5,947 nucleotides of DNA from NCBI GenBank assembly GCA_002396385.1, contig DGTD01000097.1, positions 1-5,947 on the forward strand. Direction: 5' to 3'. The notes beneath the pieces were generated by a model, which worked only from the letters and a program-made list of their open reading frames with translations, was not told the DNA's origin and did no database searches. Of the stretch, positions 1 to 5,947 are shown in pieces; the first letter of the stretch is position 1; each line of letters opens with the position of its first letter. The DNA comes from Bacteroidales bacterium UBA4345. GTDB lineage: Bacteria; Bacteroidota; Bacteroidia; Bacteroidales; Paludibacteraceae. The translations under genes were made by a program, and so were the position numbers.

Positions 1-2
1 GG

Positions 3-251
3 TGGGCATGCTCCGTTTTTTCCAAACAGGAACACTCTGGTGGTACACAACAAGAGAATGTCAATCGAGAAATGAAGCGGTATTATGCCCTCTTGGGTGT
101 ATCTTCCGATGCAACCAAAGATGAAATAAGGCGGGCTTTTCATCTTTTGGCCAGAAAATACCATCCCGATACTACGCAGGATGCTGTCGAAATCCGTCTG
201 CTTACCGAAAAATTTAAAGAGATACAGAATGCTTACGAAAAAATAAAATGA
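3..251 (+). CDS. C-terminal J-domain protein, DjlA/TerB-like co-chaperone (3' end only)
   Basis: This is the last 82 codons of a gene that enters from the left edge; the frame is open from position 3 to the TGA at 249-251. After a polar linker rich in Gln, Asn and Ser (about 15-71) comes a J domain starting [12 protein letters not shown], with helix II ([13 protein letters not shown]), the HPD motif at 162-170, and a final helix [13 protein letters not shown] that ends the protein. J domains stimulate the ATPase of DnaK-type Hsp70 through HPD. A J domain at the extreme C-terminus, ending in an EIQ.AYE.IK helix, is the arrangement of DjlA, an inner-membrane co-chaperone with a central TerB-like domain. 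That domain would lie outside the window, so the subfamily is inferred. An ATG at 72 could start a free 59-residue J protein, but the open frame upstream argues against it. The J domain is near certain; the DjlA assignment is moderate. Confidence 0.8.
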   Translation, partial: WACSVFSKQEHSGGTQQENVNREMKRYYALLGVSSDATKDEIRRAFHLLARKYHPDTTQDAVEIRLLTEKFKEIQNAYEKIK

Positions 252-336
252 TATTATATATGTCATTGTGTTATTATTGCATTCTGTTTTATGTGTATAT
301 ATATAATATAAGAGAACAATACTGGCTTCTGGTTAA
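252..336. other. AT-rich spacer after the J-domain gene
   Basis: This stretch is strongly AT-rich, with runs such as TATATATATAATATAAG around 296-312. All three + frames look non-coding: one reads only as hydrophobic and Tyr/Cys-rich residues, and the other two meet stops. I see no terminator hairpin for the J-domain gene and no clear Bacteroidota promoter. An ATG at 248 overlaps the J-domain stop as ATGA, but the frame it opens does not look like protein. Confidence 0.4.
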
Positions 337-555
337 TACTATGATAAGGTCATCTTGTATCGCTATTATTTGGATTCTTCAAACTTCGGAAATCCTGTTT
401 ATGGAGCTAAAACAGGACGGAAGGACAAAATGGAACTTGATTTGGATGATCCTAATCACGATGTGTTGCAAAAAATGGTTTGGTAAGGCATACGCAGGAA
501 TATTGCCCCTACGTACCAGGTAAGTCCTCGTTATAAAAAAACTAGGGATTCTTAA
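337..555 (+). pseudogene. Remnant of an unrecognised gene, no start and one internal stop
   Basis: In the frame of position 337 (after a TAA at 334-336), the translation looks like real protein. It begins YYDKVILYRYYLDSSNFG, continues with NPVYGAKTGRKDKMELDLDD and PNHDVLQKMVW, then meets TAA at 484-486. Past it the same frame resumes as GIRRNIAPTYQVSPRYKKTR and ends at TAA 553-555. Codons favour GAT, AAA, TTG and TAT, as in neighbouring genes, and composition is balanced. The only in-frame ATGs (430 and 475) are late, so a complete product cannot be made from it. The simplest reading is a gene that lost its 5' end and gained a nonsense change, for example CAA to TAA at 484. I do not recognise the family. 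Its final TAA overlaps the stop of the convergent - strand gene. It could instead be a short real gene with a sequencing error, or coincidence. Confidence 0.4.
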
Positions 556-992
556 CGTGAAAACGTTACCTCTGCTCCGTTGTATGCCTCTTTAAATATT
601 TCTTTATTGCCAACTTGTCTGCCAATAGGTAAAACTGTGTAGGTCGCTGTGTAAAAGTCGTGTATGAAGCGCAGTTGTTTGAGGCTGGGGTAGAAGTACA
701 AGTCTCCTTTGCTCACCAATGCCGGTTCTATCTCTTCTTCTGGAAAGTTGTAGTTGATTGAGCTGGCAAGGGTTGTGTTGTCTATATATTGGTCCATATA
801 TATGGTAATGGGCAACATGTCGAGAAACGCTTTCGCGTATTTGTTGTTGTGAAGCTTTATTAATATGAAGTCGTTGTTGTAACTTACCTTCACAACGGTG
901 TTTGCCGGTACGTATACCGAGTCTGAATTCTCTTGTGCCTGAATGGTGCCCCAAATGAACACCATAAGTATGAATGCTAATAAACGTCTCAT
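552..992 (-). CDS. Exported cyclophilin-like fold protein
   Basis: The 146-residue product starts with a signal peptide: MRRLL, a hydrophobic core to about residue 17, and likely cleavage after IQA (residue 19), so the mature protein is probably periplasmic. No lipobox cysteine is present. The mature part resembles the small cyclophilin-like family (Cyclophil_like2 in Pfam). It has a strand pair then AKAFLDMLPITIYMDQY (residues 53-69), the turn KGDLYFYPSLKQL (94-106), YTVLPIGR (117-124) and a closing strand GAEVTF (138-144). The family shares the cyclophilin beta-barrel; I see no sign of the prolyl-isomerase active site, and activity is unknown, so a chaperone or ligand-binding role is only a guess. 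It is the last of three - strand genes, 56 bp after the LysM gene with a stem-loop between them, so it may be expressed at a different level. The stop is shared in a TTAA with the convergent remnant. The fold call rests on recalled motifs. Confidence 0.8.
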   Translation of the reverse strand: MRRLLAFILMVFIWGTIQAQENSDSVYVPANTVVKVSYNNDFILIKLHNNKYAKAFLDMLPITIYMDQYIDNTTLASSINYNFPEEEIEPALVSKGDLYFYPSLKQLRFIHDFYTATYTVLPIGRQVGNKEIFKEAYNGAEVTFSR

Positions 993-1014
993 TGTACTGT
1001 CTCTTTTTATTATA

Positions 1015-1045
1015 AAGAAGGCACCTTTTTGAGAGGTGCCTTCTT
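1015..1045 (-). terminator. Stem-loop after the LysM-LRR gene, probable terminator or attenuator
   Basis: A perfect 12-bp inverted repeat (AAGAAGGCACCT at 1015-1026 pairing with AGGTGCCTTCTT at 1034-1045) closes a 7-nt loop. On the - strand it begins 3 nt after the TAG stop of the LysM-LRR gene (1049-1051). It is followed by an interrupted U-run (CTTTATAAT), weaker than a classic intrinsic terminator. The next gene starts only 22 nt beyond it, and I find no convincing TAnnTTTG promoter in that gap. Partial termination, stabilising the upstream mRNA end and lowering expression of the cyclophilin-like gene, is plausible. The stem itself is certain; the function is inferred. Confidence 0.65.
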
Positions 1046-1048
1046 GCT

Positions 1049-2089
1049 CTATTTTTCGTTGCCAGCAGTTGGAATTGCTGTTATCTTTTTAAACAAATTC
1101 CAAATGGCGGAACTCTTGTATGCTGTAAGCGCCGACTGTGGTACCTCTAGTGAACATTTATCAAAATTAATGCCATTAAACGATTTCTCTGTACATTTCG
1201 GCGGTTTTGTAGAGTAAATTCGAAGTGCTTCCAAATTTTCGCCGCTACCAATGAACGTGTTTACTCCAACACTGTCGATGGTATTTGGCAGAGATATCGC
1301 TTTCAAACTGTTACATTCTTGGAATACTTTCGAACTCAGCTTGGTGATGCCGGTGGCTTCGTGTAAATCAAGCGCTTTTATGCGGTCGAATTCAAAAATT
1401 CGTTTGCCTACTACTGCCGCATCTAACAGATTAGCGGTACCCGTCACTTTCAAACGGGTGATTGTACGCCATTCCATTTCACTTTTCAGGGTGTCGATGC
1501 TGCCCGGTGTTTTAACATTGATAATGGTCCAAGGCTCAAGCCAGTAGTTCTTTTTTGAGTTGTTGATGCTGTCTTGTATTGCTTTTTTTCTTAATTCAGC
1601 CTGTAATTTTTCCTGTTTCTTACGCTCCTGTATCTTGTCCTCGCTTCCACTCAGTCCCCCACTGTTCTTGGCAATTTTTATGGTACTTCCAGCCCGTAAT
1701 ATGCCGTCGCTAAGTGCTTCCGAATTTCGCTGGATGATGTCATCGATGGTAGAATTGTTGTTTTTAGCAAGAGAAAACAGGGTGTCGCCAGGTTTTACTT
1801 TGTAGGTTATAATGGAAATTTCTGGCAAATTGTCATTCAACATACCTTCTTTTACAGGTACAGAAATAATCATCCCGCCCTTGATTCCGTCTTTTAACGT
1901 AGGGTTTCTTTCCTCTAATTCTGCAACGGTCACTTTAAAGGCGTTTGCCAATCCTTCAACGGTTTCACCCGTCTGTACCATATACGAGAAGTATTTCTTT
2001 CCGTTTACGGTCTTCACTGCCCATGCTGTATTTATTCCTCCCAACAGCAGGAGCGAGATGCAAATTGTATTTTTTATCAGATTATGCAT
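1049..2089 (-). CDS. Exported protein with two LysM domains and a C-terminal LRR_5 module
   Basis: The 346-residue product has a signal peptide (MHNLIKN, then a hydrophobic core, likely cleavage after AWA at residue 24). Two LysM domains follow: residues 35-78 (YMVQTGETVEGLANAFKVTV, then ELEERNP) and 94-140 (YKVKPGDTLFSLAKNNNSTI, then DDIIQRN). LysM domains bind N-acetylglucosamine in peptidoglycan, so the protein should sit on the cell wall in the periplasm. A Lys/Glu/Gln-rich stretch at 150-180 is a probable coiled coil or rigid linker. Residues 206-338 form a short BspA-type LRR_5 region, with KVFQECNSLKAISLPNTI as the clearest repeat, and a cap with YSTKPPKC and VPQSALTAYK. LRR_5 domains usually bind proteins; the partner is unknown. 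It lies 42 bp after the leaderless LRR gene, with no terminator between, so the two are probably cotranscribed. No catalytic domain is visible, so it is more likely an anchor or adaptor than an amidase. Confidence 0.85.
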   Translation of the reverse strand: MHNLIKNTICISLLLLGGINTAWAVKTVNGKKYFSYMVQTGETVEGLANAFKVTVAELEERNPTLKDGIKGGMIISVPVKEGMLNDNLPEISIITYKVKPGDTLFSLAKNNNSTIDDIIQRNSEALSDGILRAGSTIKIAKNSGGLSGSEDKIQERKKQEKLQAELRKKAIQDSINNSKKNYWLEPWTIINVKTPGSIDTLKSEMEWRTITRLKVTGTANLLDAAVVGKRIFEFDRIKALDLHEATGITKLSSKVFQECNSLKAISLPNTIDSVGVNTFIGSGENLEALRIYSTKPPKCTEKSFNGINFDKCSLEVPQSALTAYKSSAIWNLFKKITAIPTAGNEK

Positions 2090-2131
2090 AATTCTTATTT
2101 TTAAAAGGTAGTATAAATGAATGTGTAGTAG

Positions 2132-3463
2132 TTATTTGTTGAAATGGGTTAAGATGAATCGTTTTAGTTTGAGCCCGACCCTCCTTGTAAATGTGAAGTT
2201 CGAACCAATCGTTAAATTAATAGATTCTTCTATATTTTCAAAAGAATCCCACCCATAATCTTTCCGAAATTCTATTTCTGCGTCTATTGGAACTATTATC
2301 AGACAGTTCTTCTGGTCAACTCCAGCGAACGGACTGACTCCGCATTTTGGCGGATTTGAAGAGTAAACCATTATTTTTTTCAGGTTGTGACAGTTGGCAA
2401 AGCCAAAATCGCCAATGCTTTCCAGACTGGTTGGAATGTTTATCGATTCCAGCCTTTCGCAGTTGTAAAAGGCTTTTGCCTTAATGTCTTTTGTGTTATT
2501 TGGCAGGACAACCGATTTTATGTTCTTGCAGCCTGAGAATGCGCCCTCGTCAACCACTTCGATGGTCTCGGGAAAGAAAAACGGGCTTTTTTTAGATTTC
2601 GGACATATCTTCAGTGTCCTCATGTCTTTCGAGTAGAGAACCCCTCGCATACTTTGGTAGGTTTCGTTTTGGTGGTCTACTATAATTTCCTCCAATGCGT
2701 CACAGTCGTCGAATGCGTTATAGTCGAGATTGTTGATTGAGGCTGGAAGCGATATTTTTATTAGCTCGTTACACTTTGTGAACGACCGCTCTCCAAGGTC
2801 GGTACAGCCTTCACTTACAATTACCGACACAAGGCCTTTGCATCCGTCGAATGCATAGTTGCCGATGTGTACAACCCCTTCCGGAGTTGTAAAGACTTTT
2901 TCCAATTGCTTGGTTTGGATGTATCTGACCAGGGTTTTGTCTACATTGTCAAATAGCACTCCGCCGCGGTTCTCGTAACGGTTGTTGGCTGGGGCCACTT
3001 TTACGTCAGTCAGCTTATAGCAACCATAAAATGCACCGATCCCTATGTACGATACATTATGTGGAATGTTGATGCTTTCAAGGTTCTCACATCCGCTGAA
3101 TGAACGGTCTCCAACAATTTCAACCGTATCGGGAAGCTCTAACGCTTTTATATTGGTGCATTGGTCAAAGGCATGGTCGCCTATGCGCTTGATGCTTAAT
3201 GGTAGTATGACCTGTTCTAATGCCTTGCATTTTTCAAATGCGTTATGGTCAACAGACGTCAGATTGGTGACGGATTTGAGGTCGATAGAGGTTATGTTAG
3301 AATGACTTCTGATGTATTTGCCTAATAGAACAACGTCTTCATCGCTCATTGGACCGGCAATTTCAATCCTGCTGGCTGTGGAAAGCTGGTTGTCTGACAG
3401 GTACTTGTCGAGCATTCCTTTTGTCTTTGTATCTATTTTCACCAAATTGGTATCACAATCCAT
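2132..3463 (-). CDS. BspA-type leucine-rich repeat protein without a signal peptide
   Basis: The 443-residue product is almost all LRR_5 repeats of the BspA type. Ten cores of the form [AS]F..C..L occur at about residues 75, 98, 121, 144, 204, 227, 250, 308, 331 and 354, mostly 23 residues apart and each leading into a [IV].[LI]P strand. The wider gaps after 144 and 250 hold inserted hairpins (GGVLFDNVDKTLVRY and RGVLYSKDMRTLKI), as is usual in this family. A cap with YSSNPPKC and DSFENI ends near residue 411, followed by a basic tail (RRVGLKLKRFILTHFNK). The start at 3463 is fixed by an AAAGGA Shine-Dalgarno-like site 8 nt upstream and by the lack of any earlier ATG before an in-frame stop. 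The N-terminus (MDCDTNLVKIDTKTK) is not a signal peptide, so the protein is probably cytoplasmic or leaves by an unknown route. Relatives such as BspA are surface adhesins; that role is not supported here. It is probably first in an operon with the LysM-LRR gene. Confidence 0.85.
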   Translation of the reverse strand: MDCDTNLVKIDTKTKGMLDKYLSDNQLSTASRIEIAGPMSDEDVVLLGKYIRSHSNITSIDLKSVTNLTSVDHNAFEKCKALEQVILPLSIKRIGDHAFDQCTNIKALELPDTVEIVGDRSFSGCENLESINIPHNVSYIGIGAFYGCYKLTDVKVAPANNRYENRGGVLFDNVDKTLVRYIQTKQLEKVFTTPEGVVHIGNYAFDGCKGLVSVIVSEGCTDLGERSFTKCNELIKISLPASINNLDYNAFDDCDALEEIIVDHQNETYQSMRGVLYSKDMRTLKICPKSKKSPFFFPETIEVVDEGAFSGCKNIKSVVLPNNTKDIKAKAFYNCERLESINIPTSLESIGDFGFANCHNLKKIMVYSSNPPKCGVSPFAGVDQKNCLIIVPIDAEIEFRKDYGWDSFENIEESINLTIGSNFTFTRRVGLKLKRFILTHFNK

Positions 3464-3711
3464 ATCCTTTTTCCTTTTTTCTGTGAAGTTACACTTTTTT
3501 TCTTGTATTTAAAAATAAGTTGCCCAACTATCAGACTTTTTAATTTTTCATAGAGAGCGTTTTTTCGCTCATTTGCCAAATTTCACGTTTTTTTTCTCCA
3601 TTACGCCATTCCCTGACTATTTGCCTACTACTGTCGAAAAAGACTCAAAACTTGCTTATATGGCAAAAAAAGTGTAATTTAGAGCATTTTTAGAGAAAAT
3701 AGTTTTTTTCA
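3464..3711. other. Divergent intergenic region between the LRR gene and gyrA
   Basis: These 248 bp separate two divergent starts and should hold promoters for both. The stretch is AT-rich with many T and A tracts. A short perfect inverted repeat, GAGCG and CGCTC around a loop of six T (3555-3570), sits mid-region; its 5-bp stem is too short to call a terminator. For gyrA a candidate promoter is listed separately. For the LRR gene the best - strand match to TAnnTTTG is TATTTTTA, just upstream of the start, but it has no TTTG-like -33 partner at the right distance, so I do not call it. No tRNA, small ORF or riboswitch was recognised. Confidence 0.6.
3651..3682 (+). promoter_or_regulatory. Candidate Bacteroidota-type promoter for gyrA
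   Basis: A -7 element TAATTTAG (3675-3682) matches 7 of 8 positions of the Bacteroidota consensus TAnnTTTG. A -33-like CTTG (3651-3654, 3 of 4 with TTTG) lies 20 nt upstream, the normal spacing. Transcription would start near 3689, giving a leader of about 20 nt before the ATG at 3712. Such short motifs occur by chance in AT-rich DNA, so this is tentative. Confidence 0.35.
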
Positions 3712-5947
3712 ATGGAAGACATACAAGATAGAATTAAAAAGGTCAACATTGAAGAAGAAATGCGGTCTTCGTACATCGATTATTCGATGTCTGTTATCGT
3801 ATCGCGTGCTCTTCCTGATGTTCGAGACGGTTTCAAGCCGGTTCACCGCCGTGTTCTTTACGGCATGAATGAACTGGGTTTGACGTATTCCAAACAAACC
3901 AAGAAGTCGGCTCGTGTTGTCGGTGATGTACTCGGTAAATATCACCCACATGGCGACTCTTCTGTTTATGGCACATTGGTCCGCATGGGCCAGGAATGGA
4001 TCCTCCGTTATCCGTTGGTGTTCGGCCAGGGTAACTTTGGTTCGGTCGACGGCGACTCTCCGGCTGCTATGCGTTATACTGAGGCTAAGCTTCAGAAGAT
4101 TGCGGAAGAGGTGATGGCTGACCTTGAAAAGGAAACGGTAGACATGCAGCGTACCTACGACGAAGAAAACTGGGAACCGACTGTTATGCCAACGAAGATT
4201 CCGCAACTTATCGTCAATGGTTCGTCGGGTATTGCCGTAGGTATGGCTACCAATATGGCCCCTCATAACTTGGGCGAGGCTGTCGATGCTTGTGTGGCAT
4301 ATATCGACAATAACGATATCACCATCGACGAACTGATGAAGTACATCAAGGCGCCTGATTTCCCTACCGGTGGTATCATTATGGGTATGGCTGGAATCAG
4401 AGAGGCGTTTGCTACGGGTCGCGGACGTATCGTTATACGCTCCAAGGCCAATATCGAGACTGACGAATCGGGTCGTGAAAAGATTATCATATCCGAAATC
4501 CCTTACATGGTCAATAAAAAAGAACTTATCGAATCGATAAGCGAAATGGCCAAGGATAAGAAGATTGATGGTATTGCCTATATCAACGACGAGTCGGATA
4601 AGGATGGTATGCGAATTGTAATTGAGGTGAAGAGGGATTGCAATTCCAACGTCTTGTTGAATAAACTTTTCAAATTCTCGCAATTGGAGTATGCTTTCAA
4701 TGTGAACAATATCGCATTGGTGAACGGGCGTCCGAAATTGCTGAACATGAAGGAACTTATCGCTGAATTCGTGAAGTTCCGTCATGACGTTATTACACGT
4801 AGAACAAAGTACGAACTCCGGAAAGCTCAGGAAAGAGCCCTTATTTTAGAAGCTCTGATTGTCGCTACCGACAATATCGATGAGGTTGTTCATATTATAA
4901 GGGCTTCGGAAACGACCGATATGGCCAAGCAGGGCTTGATGAAGCGTTTCGAGTTCGATGAAATACAGGCTGACGCTATTGTACAGATGCGTCTGGCTGC
5001 TTTGGTTAACCTGAATGTCAACAAACTACACAACGAGTACGACGAGTTGATGAAGAAGATTGACTACTACAATCAGGTGTTGGCTAGTTTCGAGATGCGC
5101 ATGGGTATTGTTAAGGATGAACTTAACGAAATGAAAGCTAAGTTCGGTGACGAACGTAAGACTGAAATCAGACCTGATGCCAGCGAAATGAGCGATGAAG
5201 ACTTTGTGGCTGACGACGATATGGTTATCACCATCTCACACCTCGGTTACATTAAGTCGACCAAATTGTCTGAATTCAGAAGCCAGGGCCGCGGTGGCGT
5301 TGGTTCCCGTGGCAGCAGCTCGCGCGATGCAGACTTTATTGAAAGCATTTATCATGCCTCTATGAGGAATATGCTCATGTTCTTCACTCGGAAGGGACGG
5401 TGCTACTGGTTACGTGTTTACGAACTTCCTGAGGCTGAAAAGAACGGGAAGGGTAGGGCTATTCAGAATTTGCTCAGCATCGATCCCGACGACAAGGTCG
5501 ATACTTGCATTAAAGTGCGTTCTTTGAACGATGAAGAGTTCAACAATTCACATTACCTCATTTTCTGTACTAAGCAGGGCGTTATTAAGAAGACCCAGCT
5601 GTCTGCTTACCAGAATGTGCGCGCCAAGGGTGTTAACGCTATCAACCTGAATGAGGGCGATGAGTTGGTTGACGTTTTGTTGACCGATGGTAAACAAGAG
5701 ATTATCTTGGCAAATAAGAACGGACGTGCTATTCGTTTCAATGAAGAGACTGTTCGTTCTATGGGTAGAACCTCTACCGGTGTACGAGGTATCAAACTCG
5801 ACGAGGGCGATGACGAGGTTGTTGGTATGATTTCTGTATCTGATGCAACGAAAGAGTCTATTCTCGTTATTTCTGAGAAGGGATACGGCAAGCGCAGCAT
5901 GATTGAAGACTATCGTGTTACCAACCGTGGCGGTAAGGGTGTCAAGA
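3712..5947 (+). CDS. gyrA: DNA gyrase subunit A (cut at the right edge)
   Basis: GyrA cuts and rejoins DNA as the A2B2 gyrase with GyrB, adding negative supercoils. The first 745 codons are present; family members run about 830-880 residues, so the last roughly 100 are missing. The N-terminus ([20 protein letters not shown], then [20 protein letters not shown]) is the standard breakage-reunion start. The catalytic tyrosine is Tyr122 in AAMRYTE (4075-4077), with Escherichia coli numbering unshifted here. [19 protein letters not shown] and [17 protein letters not shown] are also intact. The C-terminal beta-pinwheel starts near residue 500; its GyrA box reads QGRGGVG (525-531) against QRRGGKG in E. 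coli. Oddities: Gly at 87 and Phe at 104, both Asp in E. coli, and LVNLN in place of LTGLE at 431-435. ParC is excluded by the N-terminus and the HPHGDSSVY context. The start has only a weak Shine-Dalgarno signal, normal for this phylum. The gene stands alone, divergent from the LRR gene. Confidence 0.97.
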   Translation, partial: MEDIQDRIKKVNIEEEMRSSYIDYSMSVIVSRALPDVRDGFKPVHRRVLYGMNELGLTYSKQTKKSARVVGDVLGKYHPHGDSSVYGTLVRMGQEWILRYPLVFGQGNFGSVDGDSPAAMRYTEAKLQKIAEEVMADLEKETVDMQRTYDEENWEPTVMPTKIPQLIVNGSSGIAVGMATNMAPHNLGEAVDACVAYIDNNDITIDELMKYIKAPDFPTGGIIMGMAGIREAFATGRGRIVIRSKANIETDESGREKIIISEIPYMVNKKELIESISEMAKDKKIDGIAYINDESDKDGMRIVIEVKRDCNSNVLLNKLFKFSQLEYAFNVNNIALVNGRPKLLNMKELIAEFVKFRHDVITRRTKYELRKAQERALILEALIVATDNIDEVVHIIRASETTDMAKQGLMKRFEFDEIQADAIVQMRLAALVNLNVNKLHNEYDELMKKIDYYNQVLASFEMRMGIVKDELNEMKAKFGDERKTEIRPDASEMSDEDFVADDDMVITISHLGYIKSTKLSEFRSQGRGGVGSRGSSSRDADFIESIYHASMRNMLMFFTRKGRCYWLRVYELPEAEKNGKGRAIQNLLSIDPDDKVDTCIKVRSLNDEEFNNSHYLIFCTKQGVIKKTQLSAYQNVRAKGVNAINLNEGDELVDVLLTDGKQEIILANKNGRAIRFNEETVRSMGRTSTGVRGIKLDEGDDEVVGMISVSDATKESILVISEKGYGKRSMIEDYRVTNRGGKGVK

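Noticed and set aside
248..523. A 91-codon + frame starting at an ATG that overlaps the J-domain stop
   Set aside because: The translation is rich in Cys, Ile, Tyr and Trp with no domain-like pattern, and from about 340 on it runs out of frame with the far more protein-like remnant frame.
519..556. Possible terminator on the - strand after the cyclophilin-like gene (CGTTA and TAACG arms with a T-run)
   Set aside because: Only 5 bp pair, the T-run falls inside the loop rather than after the stem, and there is no GC-rich stem.
604..954. A second - strand frame inside the cyclophilin-like gene
   Set aside because: It lies wholly within a better gene that has a signal peptide and family motifs, and its Gln/His/Arg-rich composition is typical of an out-of-frame read.
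2090..2131. Promoter for the LysM-LRR gene (TACCTTTT on the - strand, 7 of 8 match to TAnnTTTG)
   Set aside because: No TTTG-like -33 element lies about 20 nt upstream, and the start site would leave only about 7 nt before the ATG; cotranscription with the upstream gene is simpler.
2234..3240. Repeated DNA words such as AATGCGTTAT in the LRR gene, considered as a repeat array
   Set aside because: They encode the repeated NAF and related cores of the LRR protein, so protein repeats explain them; spacing and sequence do not fit a CRISPR array.
3709..4785. A long - strand frame (358 codons) antisense to gyrA
   Set aside because: It is the shadow of a highly expressed, codon-biased gyrA. Its translation is His/Arg/Asp-rich with no recognisable domain, and the + strand gene is certain.

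Overview
The window fits a member of the Bacteroidota, most likely order Bacteroidales. The evidence is a GyrA of the Bacteroidota type, BspA-type leucine-rich repeats (LRR_5 family), weak Shine-Dalgarno signals, and AT-rich gaps between moderate-GC genes. This is read by eye from family features, with no database search.

Layout, left to right. (1) Positions 3-251, + strand: the 3' end of a gene whose product ends in a DnaJ J domain with an intact HPD motif, arranged like the DjlA/TerB-type co-chaperones. (2) Positions 252-555: no intact gene. One + frame from 337 to 555 reads like real protein but lacks a start and is split by a TAA, so it looks like a decayed gene. (3) Positions 552-3463, - strand: three genes in one direction. 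In transcription order they are a 443-residue BspA-type LRR protein with no signal peptide, a 346-residue exported protein with two LysM domains, a charged linker and a short LRR_5 tail, and a 146-residue exported protein of the cyclophilin-like fold. A 12-bp stem-loop lies between the second and third. (4) Positions 3464-3711: an AT-rich divergent intergenic region with a candidate Bacteroidota-type promoter for gyrA. (5) Positions 3712-5947, + strand: gyrA, cut by the window edge after 745 codons.

GyrA is housekeeping, and the J-domain protein is probably a chaperone partner. The three - strand genes are the accessory part. The two LRR proteins end in the same kind of C-terminal capping module, so they are probably related by duplication or module exchange. 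The LysM protein should bind peptidoglycan in the periplasm or at the cell surface and present its LRR tail there. The role of the leaderless LRR protein is unknown. No CRISPR array, tRNA, rRNA, insertion sequence or complete mobile element was seen. I found no firm evidence of a defence system or other new multi-gene system. The LysM-LRR pair with the cyclophilin-like protein, and the decayed gene, are the parts most worth following up.
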